Positions 7,469 to 15,353 are shown, numbered from the stretch's first letter. The stretch: 30,790 nucleotides of DNA from an uncultured Prevotellaceae bacterium (GCA_946644025.1 CAMPCG010000003.1:1-30790), one strand, 5' to 3'. The notes: a model not told the origin generated them from the letters alone. Translations and numbers: made by a program.

Positions 7469-8986
7469 ATGAAGAAAATAACAATTATATCATCGTTTGC
7501 CCTGGCACTGCTCGCCACCACGTCGTGCGACAGCTATCTCGACATTAACCAGGACCCCAACTCGCCCGCCGAGAGCAACATGACGACCAGCATCATGCTG
7601 CCCGCCGCCGAGATGAACCTCGCCGGCAGCTACGGCGACTTCTTGCGCATCACTGGCGGATACTACGCACAGCACTACGCACAGACCTTCGGCACATCGA
7701 ACTACCTGGACTTCTCGCAGTTCAAGATGTCGCCGACACGCTCCAGCGGCACCTACGGCCAGCTCATGGCCCGCACGCTGAAGAACCTGGAGACCATACG
7801 CTCGCTGGCCGAGCAGAAGGAGGAATGGGGCAGCTACCTCGCCGCCACCACCCTGCGCGCCTTCACCTATCAGGCACTCGTAGACTGCTACGGAGAGGTG
7901 CCCTTCTCTGAGGCTTTCAACGTGAGCATCTCCTCGCCGAAGTATGACGACGGCAAGGACATCTACGCCGCACTCATCGCCGAGCTCAACGCCGCCCTGG
8001 ACAAGGCACAGCCGGCCGACCAGGTGGCCACCAACTTCCTCTTCCCCGGAGAGACGGCCGCCAACTGGATTAAGTTTGCCAACGCCGTGAAGCTGAAGCT
8101 GATGATGCGCGAAATCGACGCCGTCAGCGACGTCATGCCCGAGGTGGGCAAGCTCGTCGCCGAGGGCAACTTCCCCGAAGAGGACGTCGCCTACAAGGGC
8201 TGCTGGACCAACGAGGCAGGAGCCATGAGCCCCTACTACGCCGAGGAGTTCTCCTCAGCCTGGGGCTCCACGCAGATCAACGTCGTGGCCAACGTGGCCA
8301 TCATAGGCACCATGCAGCAGAAGGATCAAAACGGCGACGTGGTCTACGAAGACCCGCGCCTGCCGGCATTCTTCGAGAAGAACGGCTCGGGCGAGTACAC
8401 GGGCTGCATCTCGGGCTCGAACTTCTCCACGTCGAACAACTACAAGTCCACCTACTGGTGCCGCCCCGTGGCCAGCTATGACATGCCCGTCTACCTCATC
8501 ACCCGCTCGGAGGTGGAGTTCTTCATTGCCGAGTACTATGCCCGCCAGAACAACAGCGCCGAGGCACAGGCCCACTACAACGCCGCCATCGAGGCATCGT
8601 GCGCCTCGGCCGGTGTCAGCGGAGCCGAAAAGGTCATCGCCAAGTTCCCCTACACCCAGGGCAAGTACAAGGAGTGCATCGGTATCTCGAAGTGGATTGC
8701 CCTCGCAGGCGTGAACAACTTCGAGGCCTGGTGCGAGGCACGCCGACTGGACTATCCCGCCTTCGGCACCGTCACCGGCTCGCAGATGTACGACGAGAAG
8801 AAGGACGATTCCTTCAAGCCCGAGCTCTACCAGCCCGGAACGCTCTACACCCCCATCAAGGTGGAGGACAAGCTCGGACAGAACCACATCCTCGAGCGCT
8901 GGCCCTACGCCGACAGCTCGCAGGCCCGCAACGGCAACTCGCCCGAGTTCCCCGGCTACACCACTCCCGTCTTCTGGGGAAAGTAA
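7469..8986 (+). CDS. SusD/RagB-family nutrient-binding lipoprotein
   Basis: This 505-residue product has a lipoprotein signal with the modified cysteine at residue 20 (A-T-T-S-C). It is followed by D-S-Y-L-D-I-N-Q-D-P-N, typical of the SusD-like 2 subfamily. F-T-Y-Q-A-L-V-D-C-Y-G-E-V-P-F-S-E-A near residues 128-145 is the characteristic TPR-region motif. It forms the lid over the SusC barrel on the cell surface and captures the substrate. ATG 7469 is chosen because a strong GGAGG site lies at 7454-7458; an in-frame ATG at 7448 would translate that site as coding and prepend seven residues to the signal peptide. It is translated close behind susC and ahead of two small lipoprotein genes. Confidence 0.93.
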   Translation: MKKITIISSFALALLATTSCDSYLDINQDPNSPAESNMTTSIMLPAAEMNLAGSYGDFLRITGGYYAQHYAQTFGTSNYLDFSQFKMSPTRSSGTYGQLMARTLKNLETIRSLAEQKEEWGSYLAATTLRAFTYQALVDCYGEVPFSEAFNVSISSPKYDDGKDIYAALIAELNAALDKAQPADQVATNFLFPGETAANWIKFANAVKLKLMMREIDAVSDVMPEVGKLVAEGNFPEEDVAYKGCWTNEAGAMSPYYAEEFSSAWGSTQINVVANVAIIGTMQQKDQNGDVVYEDPRLPAFFEKNGSGEYTGCISGSNFSTSNNYKSTYWCRPVASYDMPVYLITRSEVEFFIAEYYARQNNSAEAQAHYNAAIEASCASAGVSGAEKVIAKFPYTQGKYKECIGISKWIALAGVNNFEAWCEARRLDYPAFGTVTGSQMYDEKKDDSFKPELYQPGTLYTPIKVEDKLGQNHILERWPYADSSQARNGNSPEFPGYTTPVFWGK

Positions 8987-9004
8987 AACGTGAAGATTCA
9001 CCCT

Positions 9005-9078
9005 AATGTTCAGTACACTGCGACACCGTCGCAGTCACCAAAATGTTCAGTACACTGCGACACCGTCGCAGTCACCAA
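9005..9078 (+). repeat. Tandem 37-bp repeat, each with an intercistronic hairpin
   Basis: Two copies of a 37-bp unit (9005-9041 and 9042-9078) fill the gap between susD and the next lipoprotein gene. Each holds a perfect 8-bp stem ACTGCGAC / GTCGCAGT with an ACC loop (9017-9035 and 9054-9072). There is no U-run, so these look like mRNA stabilising or processing hairpins that could set different levels for susCD and the downstream genes (inference). Confidence 0.7.
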
Positions 9079-9091
9079 AAACCAAACAACA

Positions 9092-9775
9092 ATGAAAAAA
9101 CAGATATTGCTTACAATGGCACTGGCCCTGGGCGCAACCTTCGCCCTGACCAGCTGCAGCGACCCGGAGTCGGAGGGCAAGAGCCGCATCACCTACTATG
9201 CCATGCTCGAGCTTAACGGCGACGCTTACGTCACGTCACAGCTCGGCGATGCCTACAACGAACTGGGATGCACCGCAACCATGGCCGGAGAGGACGTCAC
9301 GGAAAAGGTCGTCACCACCGGCACCGTAGACACCAACCGTCTGGGATTCTACAAGATTAACTACAGTGTCGTCAACGACGACGGCTTCCCCGCCTCGGCC
9401 TCAAGGACGGTGGCCGTGGTAGACCGCAAGAACTTTGCCAGCACCTACTACGGTGAGTCGCAGTTCGGCTCACGCCACTACTTCAATGCGCCCATCTACA
9501 TCACCGACAATGGCGACGGCACCTACACCATCGACGACCTCGGCGGAGGCCTGTACTTCTTCGGACGCTATCCCGGCTACGAACCCACCTACGACTTCCA
9601 CCTCGAGGCAAAGCTGAAGCTCAACGCCGACAACACCATCGAGGTGACAGAACAGGGCAGCTGGTTCTGGGGCGACACGTTCACCATCAACAGCGCAAGC
9701 TACGACCCCGAAACCGGCACCGTGAAGTTCGTGATGGACTTCGACGGAGCATACACCGTGACATTGACAAAGTAA
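9092..9775 (+). CDS. Surface lipoprotein of the SusCD operon, BT2262/DUF5012-like
   Basis: The 227-residue protein has a lipoprotein signal with the cysteine at residue 22 (A-L-T-S-C). The N-terminal half (I-T-Y-Y-A-M-L-E-L-N-G-D...V-G/D-x-A-Y-N-E-L-G-C-T-A-T) has the immunoglobulin-like DUF5011/5012 pattern, with the Y-K-I-N-Y-S-V-V-N-D-D-G-F strand. The C-terminal half is rich in Gly, Tyr and Asp beta-strands. In B. thetaiotaomicron a protein of this type is an extra subunit of the BT2261-2264 importer. ATG 9092 is chosen because the signal peptide begins there; an in-frame ATG at 8990 would add 34 residues encoded by the hairpin repeats. It lies 105 bp after susD and 17 bp before the next lipoprotein gene. 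Confidence 0.8.
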   Translation: MKKQILLTMALALGATFALTSCSDPESEGKSRITYYAMLELNGDAYVTSQLGDAYNELGCTATMAGEDVTEKVVTTGTVDTNRLGFYKINYSVVNDDGFPASASRTVAVVDRKNFASTYYGESQFGSRHYFNAPIYITDNGDGTYTIDDLGGGLYFFGRYPGYEPTYDFHLEAKLKLNADNTIEVTEQGSWFWGDTFTINSASYDPETGTVKFVMDFDGAYTVTLTK

Positions 9776-9792
9776 CGTAAAGAAATAAGCAC

Positions 9793-10566
9793 ATGAAAAA
9801 GAATATTTTCTATTTCGCAGCGCTCCTCTTCCTCGCAACAGCTTGCCAGAAGGAGGACATTGAGAACACCGCCACCGTCAGCATGGCCGGACAGTGGTAC
9901 TGCACCGTCGATGCTGTCGACCAGAACGACGTGCCCATACACGTGCCCGTCTACGACGATAACGGCAACATCGAAAGATACAACGACGGTGAGGACTACT
10001 TCGGACTGGGAGGCCGCACACTCATATTGGCCTACAACACCGCCGGCAACACGTCCAACGAGATGTGGATCGACAACATGGGCATAGGAAACTTCTCGGC
10101 CGACTACCAGAGCAATTTATGGGATTTTATCGATATGCTCGATGGCGACATCGCGGCAGCAAAATCCGCTTTCCGCTCCAACTTCCCCTGCTACACGCTC
10201 AAGACGAAGGTCGTCATCGACCAGAACACCATGACCTTCCGCAGCACCGAGTCCGAGAACGTGGGCGACGGCTACCAGTGGTGGGTGAAGGTGGTTGACC
10301 GCGACGAGAAGGGCGACACCATCTGGGCCGACGACGACAAGACCGAGCCCCAGATGGTCGACTCGCTGTTCCACGAGGTGAAGTCCATGCCCGTCACCAT
10401 CGAGGGAAAAATCCTGAAGGGTGCCGGCCGGCAGAACAACGGCTCGGTGGCCGACAGCATCGTCTTCTTCGTCACCTACAAGGACGACCCCTGGTACCCC
10501 GCCGACGGCTACACCCGCTACAAGGTCTCGGGCATACGCTACAGCGGTCTTGTAGAGAACGAATAA
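9793..10566 (+). CDS. Lipid-binding-type lipoprotein, BT2261-like subunit of the importer
   Basis: This 257-residue protein has a lipoprotein signal with the cysteine at residue 18 (L-A-T-A-C). The mature part has M-A-G-Q-W-Y-C-T-V-D-A near the start and alternating beta-strands, as in the putative lipid-binding/lipocalin-like lipoproteins found at the end of four-gene SusCD operons. It follows the previous lipoprotein by 17 bp and is the last gene before the terminator at 10608. A surface-exposed accessory subunit of the SusCD complex is likely by context. Assignment to the BT2261 position rests on order and general resemblance, so it is less sure than the SusC and SusD calls. Confidence 0.7.
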   Translation: MKKNIFYFAALLFLATACQKEDIENTATVSMAGQWYCTVDAVDQNDVPIHVPVYDDNGNIERYNDGEDYFGLGGRTLILAYNTAGNTSNEMWIDNMGIGNFSADYQSNLWDFIDMLDGDIAAAKSAFRSNFPCYTLKTKVVIDQNTMTFRSTESENVGDGYQWWVKVVDRDEKGDTIWADDDKTEPQMVDSLFHEVKSMPVTIEGKILKGAGRQNNGSVADSIVFFVTYKDDPWYPADGYTRYKVSGIRYSGLVENE

Positions 10567-10607
10567 GCCCACCCCTCCACAAAGAGAGAGATACACAAAC
10601 CACATTC

Positions 10608-10650
10608 CGGCGGCATCACCCACACACGAGGGCGGTGCCGCTGTTTTTTT
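10608..10650 (+). terminator. Rho-independent terminator of the susCD operon
   Basis: CGGCGGCATCACCC (10608-10621) pairs with GGGCGGTGCCGCTG (10630-10643) through 13 of 14 positions, counting G-U pairs, across an 8-nt loop. Seven T residues follow. Confidence 0.85.
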
Positions 10651-10703
10651 CTGCCCTCTGCCTTACGTCGCCGCTCTCCGGTTTCAAAAAGTAAGACAAA
10701 ACA

Positions 10704-10735
10704 TTTGGCAGTATCAGGGAAAAGCACTACCTTTG
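10704..10735 (+). promoter_or_regulatory. Promoter of the HEPN/MNT pair
   Basis: TTTG at 10704-10707 and TACCTTTG at 10728-10735 are 20 nt apart. The transcript would start near 10739, about 29 nt before ATG 10768. An in-frame ATG at 10705 falls inside this promoter, so it is not the start. Confidence 0.75.
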
Positions 10736-10767
10736 CGGAAAATTGTAAAACTTCACATAAACACCTT

Positions 10768-11193
10768 ATGGAAGACCTGGATATTCGCTGGCAACAGCGG
10801 TTTGAGAATTACAGCAAGGCGCTGGCCCTGCTGAATCAGGCTGCAGAAATCGTGATGCAAAATCTTGACTACGGACGCGATGTGTCCGACTTGCTCCGCG
10901 AAGGGCTTATACAGCGCTTTGAATACACCCACGAACTGGCATGGAACGTCATGAAAGACTATGCCGCCTATCAAGGCTTCGTAGATGTAAGAGGCTCGCG
11001 CGATGCCATCAGATATGCGCTCAGTGTAGACCTGATTGACGACAGGAAATGGATGAAGACGATAGAAGACCGCAACCAGTCGTCTCACCAATACGACAGC
11101 GCGACGGCAGAGTCAATCATGACAAGGGTCATAGGCGACTATCTGCCTCTGTTCAACCAATTTGAGGAAACAATGAAAGGACTGCTGCAATGA
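10768..11193 (+). CDS. HEPN-domain protein, HepT-like putative toxin (nucleotidyltransferase substrate-binding family)
   Basis: This 141-residue, all-helical protein resembles the HI0074 / nucleotidyltransferase-substrate-binding family. It contains R-F-E-Y-T-H-E-L-A-W-N-V-M-K-D-Y in the middle and an R-x4-H motif at residues 102-107 (R-N-Q-S-S-H), the RNase-type active-site motif of HEPN toxins. The gene overlaps the start of the MNT gene by 4 nt (ATGA), so the two are translationally coupled. In characterised HepT/MntA systems the HEPN protein is an RNase toxin that the nucleotidyltransferase silences by adding nucleotides to a residue near the motif. Here Y109 follows the motif (R-x4-H-x-Y), as expected of a modifiable target. 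The order is toxin first, antitoxin second. Confidence 0.85.
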   Translation: MEDLDIRWQQRFENYSKALALLNQAAEIVMQNLDYGRDVSDLLREGLIQRFEYTHELAWNVMKDYAAYQGFVDVRGSRDAIRYALSVDLIDDRKWMKTIEDRNQSSHQYDSATAESIMTRVIGDYLPLFNQFEETMKGLLQ

Positions 11194-11513
11194 AGTACGG
11201 ACTGGAAGATGACGAGCTGCGGCTAATCAACGAGACCCTTGCACAGACGGCCAACCTACAGCAGGCAATACTCTACGGCTCACGGGCAAAAGGCAACTAC
11301 AGGCCCTTCTCTGACGTGGACATCACACTGATAGGCGACCGCCTCACCGACGATGACCTTGCCGACATTACCTACAGGCTGTCGGAGTCTTCGCTGCCAT
11401 ATTTCTGCGACGTGTCGCTGTTCAGCCGGCTGAACAATCCTGCACTTATCGACCACATCAGGCGGCGGGGGAAAGCCATATATACTGCTTTGCCTGCCGA
11501 CACGCCAACATAA
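11190..11513 (+). CDS. Minimal nucleotidyltransferase (MNT), MntA-like putative antitoxin
   Basis: This 107-residue protein has the G-S-R-A-K-G motif at residues 30-35 and the catalytic D-V-D at 42-44. A further aspartate in F-C-D-V-S-L near residue 74 completes the nucleotidyltransferase-beta active site. Proteins of this size act with HEPN partners as antitoxins that transfer AMP or nucleotides to the toxin. It overlaps the HEPN gene by 4 nt and is followed directly by a strong terminator, so the pair is a self-contained transcription unit. All three acidic residues are present, so the enzyme is probably active. Confidence 0.87.
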   Translation: MKYGLEDDELRLINETLAQTANLQQAILYGSRAKGNYRPFSDVDITLIGDRLTDDDLADITYRLSESSLPYFCDVSLFSRLNNPALIDHIRRRGKAIYTALPADTPT

Positions 11514-11514
11514 T

Positions 11515-11560
11515 TTCGGCGGCATCACCCCGTGTGGGTGATGCCGCCGAATCGTTTTTT
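11515..11560 (+). terminator. Rho-independent terminator after the HEPN/MNT pair
   Basis: A perfect 16-bp stem (11515-11530 with 11536-11551) has a CGTGT loop and is followed by TCGTTTTTT. Its left arm shares CGGCGGCATCACCC exactly with the terminator at 10608. Confidence 0.92.
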
Positions 11561-11592
11561 CCTGATGATTACTTACCTTTTATTAGGCGATG

Positions 11593-11609
11593 GCGGCCTC
11601 GCAGGCCGC
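11593..11609. repeat. Small GC-rich hairpin downstream of tlpA-like gene
   Basis: GCGGCCT and AGGCCGC form a 7-bp stem around CGC. It lies about 95 bp beyond the stop of the minus-strand tlpA-like gene and has no U-run on either strand. It may help end transcription of that gene. Confidence 0.35.
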
Positions 11610-11632
11610 ACAACAAACGAAACGTTTACTAT

Positions 11633-11709
11633 ATCACTTATCACTTATCACTTTTCACTTATCACTTATCACTTATCACTTATCACTTATCACTTATCAC
11701 TTATCACTT
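11633..11709. repeat. Heptamer array ATCACTT, 11 units
   Basis: Eleven tandem ATCACTT units (one reads TTCACTT) run from 11633 to 11709. The last unit supplies the TGA stop codon of the minus-strand tlpA-like gene (11706-11704). The array carries stop codons in the minus-strand frames and does not extend the protein. Confidence 0.9.
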
Positions 11710-12738
11710 CTGCGGCAGCAGCTCTTCGAGGCGCTGTGCGAGCCGCGGTCCGCGCAGGTCCAAGTCTACGACTTTTCCTTCCGGGTCGAGCAGTATGCTG
11801 GCGGGGATGCTGCGTATGCCGTAGGTCTGCGCCCCCAGGCTCTGCCATCCCTTCAGGTCGCTCAGCTGTATCCACTTCATGCCGAGGTCGCCGATGGCCT
11901 TGAGCCACGCCTCGCGCTTCTGGTCGAAGCTGATGCCGATGATGTCCAGTCCGCGGTCGTGATACTTCTCGTAGGCGGCCACCACGTTGGGCATCTCGCC
12001 CCGGCAGGGACCGCACCACGAAGCCCAGAAGTCGATGAGCACGTAGCGGCCCTTGCCGCACCACTCGCTCAGTCGGTGCTCCACGCCCTCGGTGTCGGCC
12101 ATGGCCATGTCGGTGAACATTCGGCCTATGGAGCGCGGCGAGTTGCCCGTGAGCATGTTCAGTCGGTCGCGGGCCGACTCCATCTCGGGCAGGTTGTAGT
12201 AGGGAGCCTCGGGCTGCAGTATCTTCTTCAGCTCGTCGACCGTCAGGTCGTCGTCAATCATGGGCACGAAGACGGCGGGCAGCATCGAGTCGAGGTTGTC
12301 CATCACGAGCGTGCGTATCATCGTCACCAGCTTCTGCTCGCCCTCCGCCGTCTTTTCCTGCTTGACGAGTTCCATCATTGCATGGAACGTCTCGTTGAGG
12401 GCTACGGTGGCCTTCGAGCCCTTCACGCTGCCCGCGGTGAGGTCTACGGTGGCAGGCACGCTGTCGACCATGACGAAGACCACCTTGTCTGCCTGCAAGT
12501 TCCTGTCGGTTTTTTTATCGCTGAGCGCCATCATGGCCTGTCCGGGGCGCTTGGTGGCCTCGTAGCGCCACGTGCCACCCTCTACCTTTACGCTGTCTGC
12601 CGGACGGGTAAGTTTCATGCTGTCGTAGATGTAGACAGTCTTTACTCCCTCGGCGACCTTGCCGCTGAGGTTTACTTTTGTCTGTGCCATGGCGGTAGTA
12701 GCGGCCAAGGCCATCAGTGTTAAAACAGTTTTCTTCAT
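11704..12738 (-). CDS. TlpA-family thioredoxin-like protein with N-terminal DUF4369-type domain
   Basis: This 344-residue exported protein has a signal peptide (about 1-19, ending A-M-A-Q). Residues about 20-120 form a beta-rich domain like the DUF4369 region of Bacteroidota thiol-disulfide oxidoreductases. The C-terminal thioredoxin-like fold has W-A-S-W-C-G-P-C at residues 238-245 with redox cysteines C242 and C245. The cis-Pro loop appears as G-I-R-S-I-P-A-S-I-L-L. Such proteins sit in the periplasm and reduce or shuffle disulfides, often for respiratory or cytochrome maturation. It is transcribed alone, from a promoter divergent to that of the OmpA-domain gene. The stop codon lies inside a heptamer array. 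Confidence 0.88.
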   Translation of the reverse strand: MKKTVLTLMALAATTAMAQTKVNLSGKVAEGVKTVYIYDSMKLTRPADSVKVEGGTWRYEATKRPGQAMMALSDKKTDRNLQADKVVFVMVDSVPATVDLTAGSVKGSKATVALNETFHAMMELVKQEKTAEGEQKLVTMIRTLVMDNLDSMLPAVFVPMIDDDLTVDELKKILQPEAPYYNLPEMESARDRLNMLTGNSPRSIGRMFTDMAMADTEGVEHRLSEWCGKGRYVLIDFWASWCGPCRGEMPNVVAAYEKYHDRGLDIIGISFDQKREAWLKAIGDLGMKWIQLSDLKGWQSLGAQTYGIRSIPASILLDPEGKVVDLDLRGPRLAQRLEELLPQK

Positions 12739-12814
12739 TTCATTTATATTTAAGTTTCACAAGCTCGAAAAGAAACGGCCTGAAAGGCCATAAAGCAGAT
12801 AGCCCAGGGCAACA

Positions 12815-12841
12815 TCATTTCTCATTTCTCATTTCTCATTT
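12815..12841. repeat. Heptamer array TCATTTC, nearly four units
   Basis: TCATTTC is repeated three times plus a partial unit. It lies inside the predicted 5' leader of the tlpA-like transcript (start near 12853, start codon 12738), beside a CCCCGCAGGGG palindrome at 12844-12854. Confidence 0.75.
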
Positions 12842-12856
12842 AGCCCCGCAGGGGCG

Positions 12857-12888
12857 CAAAGTTATTCATTATTATCGAATTAGGCAAA
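12857..12888 (-). promoter_or_regulatory. Promoter of the tlpA-like gene
   Basis: On the minus strand TTTG (12888-12885) and TAACTTTG (12864-12857) are separated by exactly 20 nt. The leader is about 115 nt and contains the heptamer array. Confidence 0.75.
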
Positions 12889-12903
12889 AAAATATATAAA
12901 AAG

Positions 12904-12935
12904 TTTGGCCGTATATGCAGAAATACTTACTTTTG
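12904..12935 (+). promoter_or_regulatory. Promoter of the OmpA-domain gene
   Basis: TTTG at 12904-12907 and TACTTTTG at 12928-12935 are separated by 20 nt. The start would be near 12939, giving a 40-nt leader to ATG 12979. It is back to back with the tlpA promoter, 15 nt apart. Confidence 0.78.
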
Positions 12936-12978
12936 CAACCTAAACTATTACTTAAATACCCCTAAAACCGTAAATATT

Positions 12979-14217
12979 ATGAAGAAGACCATGCTACTTG
13001 CTGCCATCATCGCCGCAGCACTATCGTGTCCTGCCGATGCCTGTGCTCAGGGCTGGCTGGGCAAGCTCAAGGACAAAGCCCTGGAGAAAGCCAAGCAGAA
13101 AGTGGAGACCACGGTGGAGAACGCCATCGAGGGCAACGAGAACACGGAAGGCGTTCAGGAGGCAGCCGTTGAGGCACCTGCCGACGACACGCCCGAGGCC
13201 GACGCCCAGGCCCAGAAGAGCGACTTCAAGCGCGGCAGCGTCATTCTCTTCCAAGACAACTTCGCCGGCGAGCAACTGGGCGAGTTCCCCTCGAAGTGGG
13301 ATCCCGTGAGCGGCACCGCAGAGACGGCCTCCGTCAACGGCGTGAAGTACCTCAGCGGCACCACCGACTACGACCGCGTGCAGCCCATGATGAGCAATAT
13401 GAAGAGCTACCTGCCCGAGGTGTTCACCCTCGAGTGGGACGTGTTCATCAGCAAGCAGGGCGAGTTCGGGCAGAGCACCGTCCAGCCCGAGTTCTACGAT
13501 GCCGAGAACAACGGCATAGGCCACATCGAGTACACCTGGCGTTCCGGCGATGCCGGTTCATGGCTGCTGTGGGGTTTCAGGAAGCCCGGCGGCGACGACA
13601 TCAACGGCGACAACATGGACGGCATCGCCCGGCTGCTGAAGAAAGGCCAATGGAACCACTTCGCCGTGTCGTTCAACAAGCGCGCCCTGAAATTCTACAT
13701 CAACGATGTGCGCCTCATCAACCTGCCCAACGTGGCCGCTCCCTCGTCGTTCAAGTTCTTCGTCAACGGCGACTACAAGTACCGCGGCTTCAGCAATGTC
13801 GTTCTGGCCAAGGGCGGCGTAGACCTCTACGAGCGCAACACCACCGACCTCTCGGCCTTGGAGCGTGCCATTCAGGAGACGGGCATGTTCGTCACCAACA
13901 ACATCCTCTTCGAGACGGGCAAGGCCACGCTCAAGGCCGAGTCGATGGCCGAGATTCAGAAGGTGGCCGACTATATGAAAAAGAACGCCGGCGTGCGCTT
14001 CGAGGTGCAAGGCCACACCGACAACCAGGGCAGCGACGCCATCAACGACCCGCTCTCGCAGCAGCGTGCCGAGGCCGTGGTCAAGGCCCTCGAGGACATG
14101 GGCTGCGACCCCTTCAACCTGCGCGCCGTGGGCAAAGGCTCGCACGAGCCCGTGGCCGACAACAAGACCGAGGAGGGCAGGGCCAAGAACCGCCGCGTGG
14201 TGTTCGTAAAGAAGTAA
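12979..14217 (+). CDS. OmpA-family outer-membrane/periplasmic protein with LamG-like middle domain
   Basis: The 412-residue protein has a signal peptide (about 1-23). A Lys/Glu-rich helical stretch (K-L-K-D-K-A-L-E-K-A-K-Q-K-V-E) and an acidic linker rich in Ala, Glu and Asp follow to about residue 78. A beta-sandwich region of about 200 residues resembles concanavalin/LamG folds (D-N-F-A-G-E, W-N-H-F-A-V-S-F, L-K-F-Y-I-N-D). The last 110 residues are an OmpA peptidoglycan-binding domain: N-I-L-F-E-T-G-K-A-T-L, V-Q-G-H-T-D-N, and L-S-Q-Q-R-A-E-A-V...A-K-N-R-R-V. It probably links the outer membrane to peptidoglycan while presenting a binding domain. It is a single-gene unit with its own promoter and a hairpin after it. 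Confidence 0.88.
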   Translation: MKKTMLLAAIIAAALSCPADACAQGWLGKLKDKALEKAKQKVETTVENAIEGNENTEGVQEAAVEAPADDTPEADAQAQKSDFKRGSVILFQDNFAGEQLGEFPSKWDPVSGTAETASVNGVKYLSGTTDYDRVQPMMSNMKSYLPEVFTLEWDVFISKQGEFGQSTVQPEFYDAENNGIGHIEYTWRSGDAGSWLLWGFRKPGGDDINGDNMDGIARLLKKGQWNHFAVSFNKRALKFYINDVRLINLPNVAAPSSFKFFVNGDYKYRGFSNVVLAKGGVDLYERNTTDLSALERAIQETGMFVTNNILFETGKATLKAESMAEIQKVADYMKKNAGVRFEVQGHTDNQGSDAINDPLSQQRAEAVVKALEDMGCDPFNLRAVGKGSHEPVADNKTEEGRAKNRRVVFVKK

Positions 14218-14275
14218 TTCAACTTTAGCAAGTTGAGCGAAAGCGAAACTCTCCTACATAACTTTCGATAAGCTG

Positions 14276-14313
14276 CCGCCGCTGCAGGGAATCTGTATTC
14301 CCTACAGCGGCGG
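14276..14313. terminator. Hairpin between convergent ompA-like and nadA genes
   Basis: A 17-bp stem with one mismatch (14276-14292 with 14297-14313) closes on a CTGT loop. No U-run follows on either strand, but the position between two converging genes suits a shared, possibly two-way, terminator. Confidence 0.6.
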
Positions 14314-14336
14314 TATGTTGGTATGCAGAATATAGG

Positions 14337-15329
14337 CTAGCTCACCTCGAGCATCCGCTCTATGGGCTTCACGGCCTGCGCGGCGATGTCGGGGTCGACG
14401 GTGACCGATGGCCACTCATAGCGCAGGCAGTTGTATATCTTGAGCAGCGAGTTCATCTTCATGTACTGGCACTCGTTGCAGTGACATCCCACTCCTCCCT
14501 CGCTCACCTCTGGCGGCACGGGGTAGAACTTCGTGTCGGGACACTGCCGCTGCATCTCGTGGAGTATGCCGGCCTCTGTGGCCACGATGTACTCGTTCTC
14601 GGGGTGCTCGGCGGCATACTGCAGGAGCACGGCGGTGCTACCCACCACGTCGGCCACCTTCAGCACGGGTCCCTTGCACTCGGGGTGTGCCAGCACCAGC
14701 GCCTGGGGGTGCTCCCGCTTCAAGGCTGCGATGGCCTCTACCGAGAAGCGCTCGTGTACGTGGCATCCGCCCTGCCAGAGCAGCATCTGTCGTCCGGTGA
14801 CGGCGTTGATGTAGCTGCCCAGGTTGTAGTCGGGTCCGAAGATGATTTTCTCGTCCTTTGGGAAGGTGTCGATGACCTTCTTCGCGTTTCCGCTCGTCAC
14901 GACGATGTCCGTCAGAGCCTTCACGGCGGCCGTGGTGTTCACGTAGCTCACCACCTTGTAGCCCGGATGCTCGTCCTTGAAGCGTCGCAGGTCGTCGGCC
15001 TTGCAGCTGTCGGCCAGCGAGCAGCCGGCGTTAAGGTCGGGGCAGAGCACCAGCTTCTCGGGCGAGAGCAGCTTGCAGGTCTCGGCCATGAAGTGCACGC
15101 CGCACATCACGATGACGCGGGCGTCGGTCTTGGCGGCCTGTCGGGCCAGTGCCAGCGAGTCGCCTATGAAGTCGGCCACCTCCTGCACGGGGCCCTCGGT
15201 GTAGTAGTGTGCCAGGATGACGGCCTGCTTCTCTTCGCACAGGCGGCGTATCTCCGCCGCCAGGTCGGTGCCCTCGGGTGCAGGCGCGTCGATGTAGCCC
15301 TGGGCTTTCCATTCAGATTTCAACAGCAT
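14337..15329 (-). CDS. nadA: Quinolinate synthase A
   Basis: This 330-residue enzyme condenses iminoaspartate with dihydroxyacetone phosphate to make quinolinate, the precursor of NAD. The N-terminus has I-L-A-H-Y-Y-T-E-G-P-V-Q-E-V-A-D-F-I-G-D-S-L, and M-C-G-V-H-F-M-A-E-T holds the first cluster cysteine (C76). G-C-H-C-N-E-C-Q-Y-M-K-M-N near the C-terminus holds another. These bind the oxygen-sensitive [4Fe-4S] cluster. ATG 15329 is chosen because an upstream in-frame TTG (15356) lies within the -7 promoter element. The usual partners nadB and nadC are not adjacent; the gene seems to be transcribed alone, converging with the ompA-like gene. Confidence 0.95.
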   Translation of the reverse strand: MLLKSEWKAQGYIDAPAPEGTDLAAEIRRLCEEKQAVILAHYYTEGPVQEVADFIGDSLALARQAAKTDARVIVMCGVHFMAETCKLLSPEKLVLCPDLNAGCSLADSCKADDLRRFKDEHPGYKVVSYVNTTAAVKALTDIVVTSGNAKKVIDTFPKDEKIIFGPDYNLGSYINAVTGRQMLLWQGGCHVHERFSVEAIAALKREHPQALVLAHPECKGPVLKVADVVGSTAVLLQYAAEHPENEYIVATEAGILHEMQRQCPDTKFYPVPPEVSEGGVGCHCNECQYMKMNSLLKIYNCLRYEWPSVTVDPDIAAQAVKPIERMLEVS

Positions 15330-15353
15330 GATGTCTATAGGTTTTTCTTCGCG

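Noticed and set aside
8990..9091. N-terminal extension of the third operon gene from ATG 8990
   Set aside because: It would translate the tandem hairpins and hide the lipoprotein signal that begins at 9092.
11590..12723. 377-codon plus-strand frame opposite the tlpA-like gene
   Set aside because: It starts inside the heptamer array and its product is compositionally skewed. The minus-strand protein has a signal peptide and a W-C-G-P-C site.
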